Origin: Pseudomonadota bacterium
GTDB lineage: Bacteria > Pseudomonadota > Gammaproteobacteria > SZUA-229
Assembly: GCA_015222915.1 (NCBI GenBank)
Contig: JADFWE010000337.1
Location: 1 to 6,823 of the forward strand
Direction of reading: 5' to 3'
Length of the DNA: 6,823 nt
The stretch's first letter is position 1. Every line of letters starts with the position of its first letter. This document shows, one piece after another, positions 6,277 through 6,823 of this stretch. The notes under the pieces were generated by a model that was given only the letters and a program-made list of their open reading frames with translations, did no database searches and was not told the DNA's origin. The position numbers were made by a program, and so were the translations under genes.

Positions 6277-6304
6277 TTTTTAACAGGTTTATTTTTAACA
6301 GGTT
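6277..6304 (+). repeat. Tandem 13-bp duplication of the secG ribosome-binding region
   Basis: TTTTTAACAGGTT occurs at 6277-6289 and again at 6292-6304, a 15-bp period. The second copy places AGG (6300-6302) 8 nt before the secG GTG and is the likely SD. The first copy sits 15 nt further upstream and has no start codon of its own. Confidence 0.8.
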
Positions 6305-6310
6305 CTATTC

Positions 6311-6724
6311 GTGGATATCATACTTCTCGTATTACATGTGTTCTTATCGCTGGGCATAATTACACTGGTCCTGCTGCAGAAAGGTGCCGGCGCTTCGGCG
6401 GGTGCAGCTTTCGGTGGCGGTGGCGGCGCTGGCAGCGTGTTCGGTGCCACCGGTTCATCTAATTTCCTGAGCAAGACCACGGCTATTTTTGCCGTAGGCT
6501 TTTTTGTAAACAGCCTGGTACTGGCATATATGGCAGCGCATCGCGATATCGACTCCGGCAGCGTGCTGGATTCATTTACGCCGCCGGCGATAGAAGTGCC
6601 TGCTGAAGCAATACCTTCAGACGTGCCTGCACCGGAAGCCAGCACAGAGGCTGGTGTTGAAAGCGATGCCGCTGCAGTAGCAGATGAAGAGCTGCCGCCA
6701 GCGGATGTGCCGGCTGCAGAATAA
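6311..6724 (+). CDS. secG: Preprotein translocase subunit SecG
   Basis: SecG is the small, non-essential subunit of the SecYEG inner-membrane channel and assists SecA-driven export. The 137 residues show two hydrophobic segments (about 3-22 and 56-74) joined by the family's cytoplasmic Gly-rich loop, LLQKGAGASAGAAFGGGGGAG followed by SVFG, ending in SSNFLSKTTA. This matches E. coli SecG (LQQGKGADMGASFGAG, SGNFMTRMTA). After residue 78 comes an acidic Ala/Pro/Glu-rich tail, making the protein longer than E. coli SecG (110). Tails of this kind are variable in the family and I assign no function. GTG 6311 is chosen because it starts directly before TM1 and has AGG 8 nt upstream. It ends with tandem stops TAA TAG. 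A tRNA-Leu gene follows 16 nt later, as in E. coli secG-leuU. Confidence 0.94.
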   Translation: MDIILLVLHVFLSLGIITLVLLQKGAGASAGAAFGGGGGAGSVFGATGSSNFLSKTTAIFAVGFFVNSLVLAYMAAHRDIDSGSVLDSFTPPAIEVPAEAIPSDVPAPEASTEAGVESDAAAVADEELPPADVPAAE

Positions 6725-6740
6725 TAGCAGCGAGTTTTTA

Positions 6741-6823
6741 GCCGATGTGGTGGAATTGGTAGACACGCTATCTTGAGGGGGTAGTGGCGAAAGCTGTGCC
6801 GGTTCGACTCCGGCCATCGGCAC
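6741..6823 (+). tRNA. tRNA-Leu, anticodon GAG (3' CCA cut by window edge)
   Basis: The 7-bp acceptor stem is GCCGATG (6741-6747) with CATCGGC (6815-6821), perfectly paired, followed by discriminator A6822 and the first C of CCA at the window end. The D arm contains GTGG-AATTGGTAGA-CAC. The anticodon stem CTATC/GGTAG (6768-6772, 6780-6784, one G-U) closes loop TTGAGGG with anticodon GAG at 6775-6777, reading CUC and CUU. The class II variable arm is 6786-6795, with a 3-bp stem on a GAAA loop. The T stem GCCGG/CCGGC (6798-6802, 6810-6814) closes loop TTCGACT. It corresponds to E. coli leuU and sits in the same place after secG. With only 16 nt between them it is probably cut from a secG transcript. 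Confidence 0.96.

Noticed and set aside
6617..6823. A minus-strand open frame across the secG end and the tRNA
   Set aside because: It runs through a complete tRNA-Leu gene and the SecG tail, with no family resemblance.

Overview
The window is a stretch of core chromosome from a gammaproteobacterium. All six protein genes and the one tRNA gene lie on the + strand in the order rlmE (cut at its 5' end), ftsH, folP, glmM, tpiA, secG, tRNA-Leu(GAG). This is the conserved rlmE-ftsH-folP-glmM-secG-leuU block known from Escherichia coli, with tpiA between glmM and secG as in Pseudomonas and relatives. The proteins read closest to gammaproteobacterial family members. Base composition looks moderate, near half GC by eye. 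No species can be named. The heptamer-rich intergenic DNA recalls repeats known from large sulfur-oxidising gammaproteobacteria, but that is only a hint.

Layout: rlmE 1-585 (23S rRNA 2'-O-methyltransferase); leader 586-750; ftsH 751-2688 (membrane AAA+ zinc protease, TTG start inferred); gap 2689-2829 with a composite repeat element; folP 2830-3690 (dihydropteroate synthase, GTG start inferred); gap 3691-3836 with two hairpins; glmM 3837-5198 (phosphoglucosamine mutase); gap 5199-5450 with a second copy of the repeat element, a perfect 12-bp palindrome and a possible promoter; tpiA 5451-6203 (triosephosphate isomerase); gap 6204-6310 holding a 12-bp repeat that runs in frame past the tpiA stop and a duplicated ribosome-binding region; secG 6311-6724 (GTG start); tRNA-Leu 6741-6823, complete except for the last bases of CCA.

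The genes are housekeeping: ribosome maturation, membrane protein quality control, folate synthesis, cell-wall amino-sugar synthesis, glycolysis, protein export and decoding of CUC/CUU. FtsH in E. coli controls lipopolysaccharide synthesis by degrading LpxC, and GlmM feeds UDP-GlcNAc to both peptidoglycan and LPS, so ftsH and glmM touch the same envelope pathway. All coding regions look intact, with catalytic residues in place.

The unusual material is between the genes. The ftsH-folP and glmM-tpiA gaps each carry an element built from 7-bp repeats in inverted arms around a CCTGC-N3-GCAGG core. Aligned in opposite orientations, the two share spacing that matches exactly on one side and differs by exactly 7 bp on the other. 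This looks like a dispersed intergenic repeat family and is the best lead in the window. I see no new multi-gene system here.
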